From the NCBI GenBank assembly GCA_005656395.1, contig SRSI01000076.1:1-64000 (forward strand): 64,000 bases of DNA, given 5' to 3'. Every line of letters starts with the position of its first letter. Position 1 is the stretch's first letter. The notes beneath the pieces are model-generated. The model ran no database searches. It worked only from the letters and a program-made list of their open reading frames with translations, and was not told where the DNA came from. Source of the DNA: Strongyloides papillosus. Its lineage: Eukaryota; Nematoda; Chromadorea; Rhabditida; Strongyloididae. This document shows positions 62,632-64,000 of this stretch, in pieces. The position numbers and the translations under genes were made by a program.

Positions 62632-63106
62632 TCACTTAAAAAGTGTCATAATTATAGTTATTAAAATAGTTAAGCTTATTTTTAATTTGTCACTTGAATT
62701 GTTATGTTTAATAATCTCATCTTGTAAAAATTCTAATTTCATAATATTACAATTATCCCAATTACAAAGACATAAAACGTAATTTCCCTTATATTCAATA
62801 AAACATCTTGGTATGGTAGCATTATGCTAGAAAATAGTATATAATTATAAAAAAATTTTAACAATATTTGCTTACCATATTTTCAATACCATTAACTGGA
62901 TCTGTTGTGCACCCTAATGTCTTGTTAAAATTTGCATCATCTTTACGATAGCACAGTCCACTACATTCAACAGTGCGATATTCAAACTTAATACGATCAT
63001 TTAAATGTTTTGAAGTGTCGTGTAATGTTTGGCATTTAATAGCTGAAGCATAGTAAATGTTAGAAATAAAACTAATCACAATTAATATATAAAAGTTAAA
63101 ATTCAT
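62632..63106 (-). CDS. Ly6/uPAR-like three-finger protein, GPI-anchored
   Basis: Two minus-strand exons (63106-62876 and 62826-62632) joined by a 49-bp GT..AG intron in phase 0 give 141 residues. Residues 1-22 are a signal peptide. The mature part has eight cysteines, with a C-x2-C pair mid-chain (CSGLC) and the ending CLCNWDNCN, the C-terminal Cys-Asn mark of the Ly6/uPAR fold. Two N-glycosylation sites are visible (NKT, NAT). The last 18 residues are hydrophobic (SLTILITIIMTLF), as for a GPI-attachment signal. In nematodes such proteins sit on neurons, muscle or the body surface. Reading past the splice donor gives a premature stop, so the two-exon model is preferred. The fold is well supported; the role is unknown. 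Confidence 0.82.
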
Positions 63107-63545
63107 TTTGTTTTATGAATATTTTTTAACAAATGTAATTTTTATATTTATACCATAAAAAAATTCAAAAACCTACATTAATTCTCATATTTATCATAAA
63201 ACTTTGTTTGTAAGCATTTTCTATAACCTTGTAGAAAAAAACACTCATATATTTTTCACATAAGCAAAATTTTTATAAATATTACACACAAAAGAAATGA
63301 GAAATATTTTGACAGATCTATCTAAAATGCAATCAAAATTCCCACCTGTTAAAAAAATCAACATTTATTTAAATTTTAAAATTATCAAGCGACAGAAAAT
63401 ATTTTTTAAACGACGGAAAATACTAAGTTTTCGCAATATTTTGCTGTTTTTTAACAAAATTATATATGTTTTATATTTTAAGTAATGTAACTTTTATTTA
63501 ATCTTAACGTTTTTGATAAAACGCTAATCTTAGGATATACTTTTT
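63107..63545. other. AT-rich intergenic DNA
   Basis: Upstream region of the minus-strand Ly6-like gene. A Lys/Phe-rich frame at 63297-63485 looks like chance. Confidence 0.4.
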
Positions 63546-63556
63546 TTCTAGTGTAC

Positions 63557-63682
63557 TGTGATATATGGAGATTTTATTAAATATTAATATTACAATTACT
63601 AATATGATAATTTAAAATATATTTGATATTATATAAGTGTTGTATTTTTATATTATATTGTCCTTTCAAATAAAGACATTAC
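63557..63682 (+). repeat. possible LTR end of a fourth retrotransposon
   Basis: A candidate LTR starts near TGTGATATATGG (63557) and ends TTACA(C) just before TGGCGTTTGGGC (63685), which looks like a primer binding site. AATAAA at about 63670 would lie in R/U5. The partner LTR is outside the window, so the limits are guesses. Confidence 0.4.
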
Positions 63683-63707
63683 ACTGGCGTTTGGGCTTAT
63701 AATCAAC

Positions 63708-64000
63708 ATGTCGACAAATAGCAGCTTAAGCGGAGGAAATAATGTTGAGACAGCAGTTGGAAATGGTCAAGGTTTCGCAGGTCAAAAATTCACAATAGTT
63801 CCTCAAGGAACTGTTCCTGAATTCAACCCAAAGAAAGAAAAGTGGATTGATTACAAGGAGCGCTTCGAAATTGCCTGCGAGCTTCATGGGATTGTTGATA
63901 AGAAGATGGAAAGGTCCCTTCTTATTGGAGCACTTTCACCGGAAACTTACAGGAAAGTTCGTATAAGTGCCGCCCCAAGAAGACCTATTGAATTAAGTTT
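63708..64000 (+). CDS. gag N terminus of a fourth LTR retrotransposon (partial)
   Basis: An open frame from ATG 63708 runs off the right edge (97 codons seen). It reads FNPKKEKWIDYKERFEIACE and LLIGALSPETYRKVR, the conserved start of Ty3/gypsy-type gag capsid domains (a W-x2-Y-x2-RF..L..LL..L.P..Y pattern). GC content is higher than in its flanks. The product would be a capsid-like protein. Completeness cannot be judged. Confidence 0.75.
   Translation, partial: MSTNSSLSGGNNVETAVGNGQGFAGQKFTIVPQGTVPEFNPKKEKWIDYKERFEIACELHGIVDKKMERSLLIGALSPETYRKVRISAAPRRPIELS

Overview
The window looks like nuclear DNA of a very AT-rich nematode. Evidence: short introns (35-108 bp) with GT..AG borders, eukaryotic tRNA genes, an astacin-EGF-CUB protein, a CREB3-type membrane bZIP factor, a Ly6-type GPI-anchored protein, and many DNA transposons and LTR retrotransposons. 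The base composition and the astacin fold suggest a Strongyloides-like (clade IV) worm; this is inference, since no species marker is present.

Host genes are few and small. On the left (2.0-7.4 kb) are a Gly/Tyr-rich secreted peptide, an eight-cysteine secreted peptide, a three-exon CREB3/OASIS-type factor and a two-exon leucine-rich repeat protein. At 36.4-37.5 kb is an astacin-family protein whose zinc site is destroyed. At 62.6-63.1 kb on the minus strand is a two-exon Ly6/uPAR-like protein. Six tRNA genes that look intact (Gly-GCC, Val-AAC, Phe-GAA, Trp-CCA, Thr-CGT, Pro-TGG) and two tRNA pseudogenes lie between 10.8 and 28.3 kb.

That same stretch is full of terminal-inverted-repeat elements. 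Three copies of one family (8-bp target duplications) sit exactly at the 5' end of tRNA-Gly, tRNA-Val and tRNA-Phe, all in the same orientation relative to the tRNA. A different element with an 8-bp duplication sits at the 5' end of tRNA-Trp. This points to transposons that target the start of Pol III genes and is the most unusual signal here. A decayed Merlin-like transposase lies nearby. Other elements are a TIR element carrying a ubiquitin-protease fragment (21.3-23.4 kb), a decayed Mutator-like element (30.5-34.6 kb) invaded by a TA-flanked element that carries an intact four-exon gene of unknown function, and small Tc1/mariner-like and piggyBac-like elements.

The right side (44.3-61.7 kb) is a retrotransposon cluster. 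A Ty3/gypsy-type element is interrupted twice, by a TA-flanked DNA element inside pol and by a second gypsy-type element inside its 3' LTR. A 176-bp satellite array of nine units follows, then a third gypsy-type element on the minus strand with one intact long open frame. The paired LTRs are identical or differ by one base, so these insertions are recent. The start of a fourth gag runs off the right edge. The remaining DNA is AT-rich and without recognisable genes.
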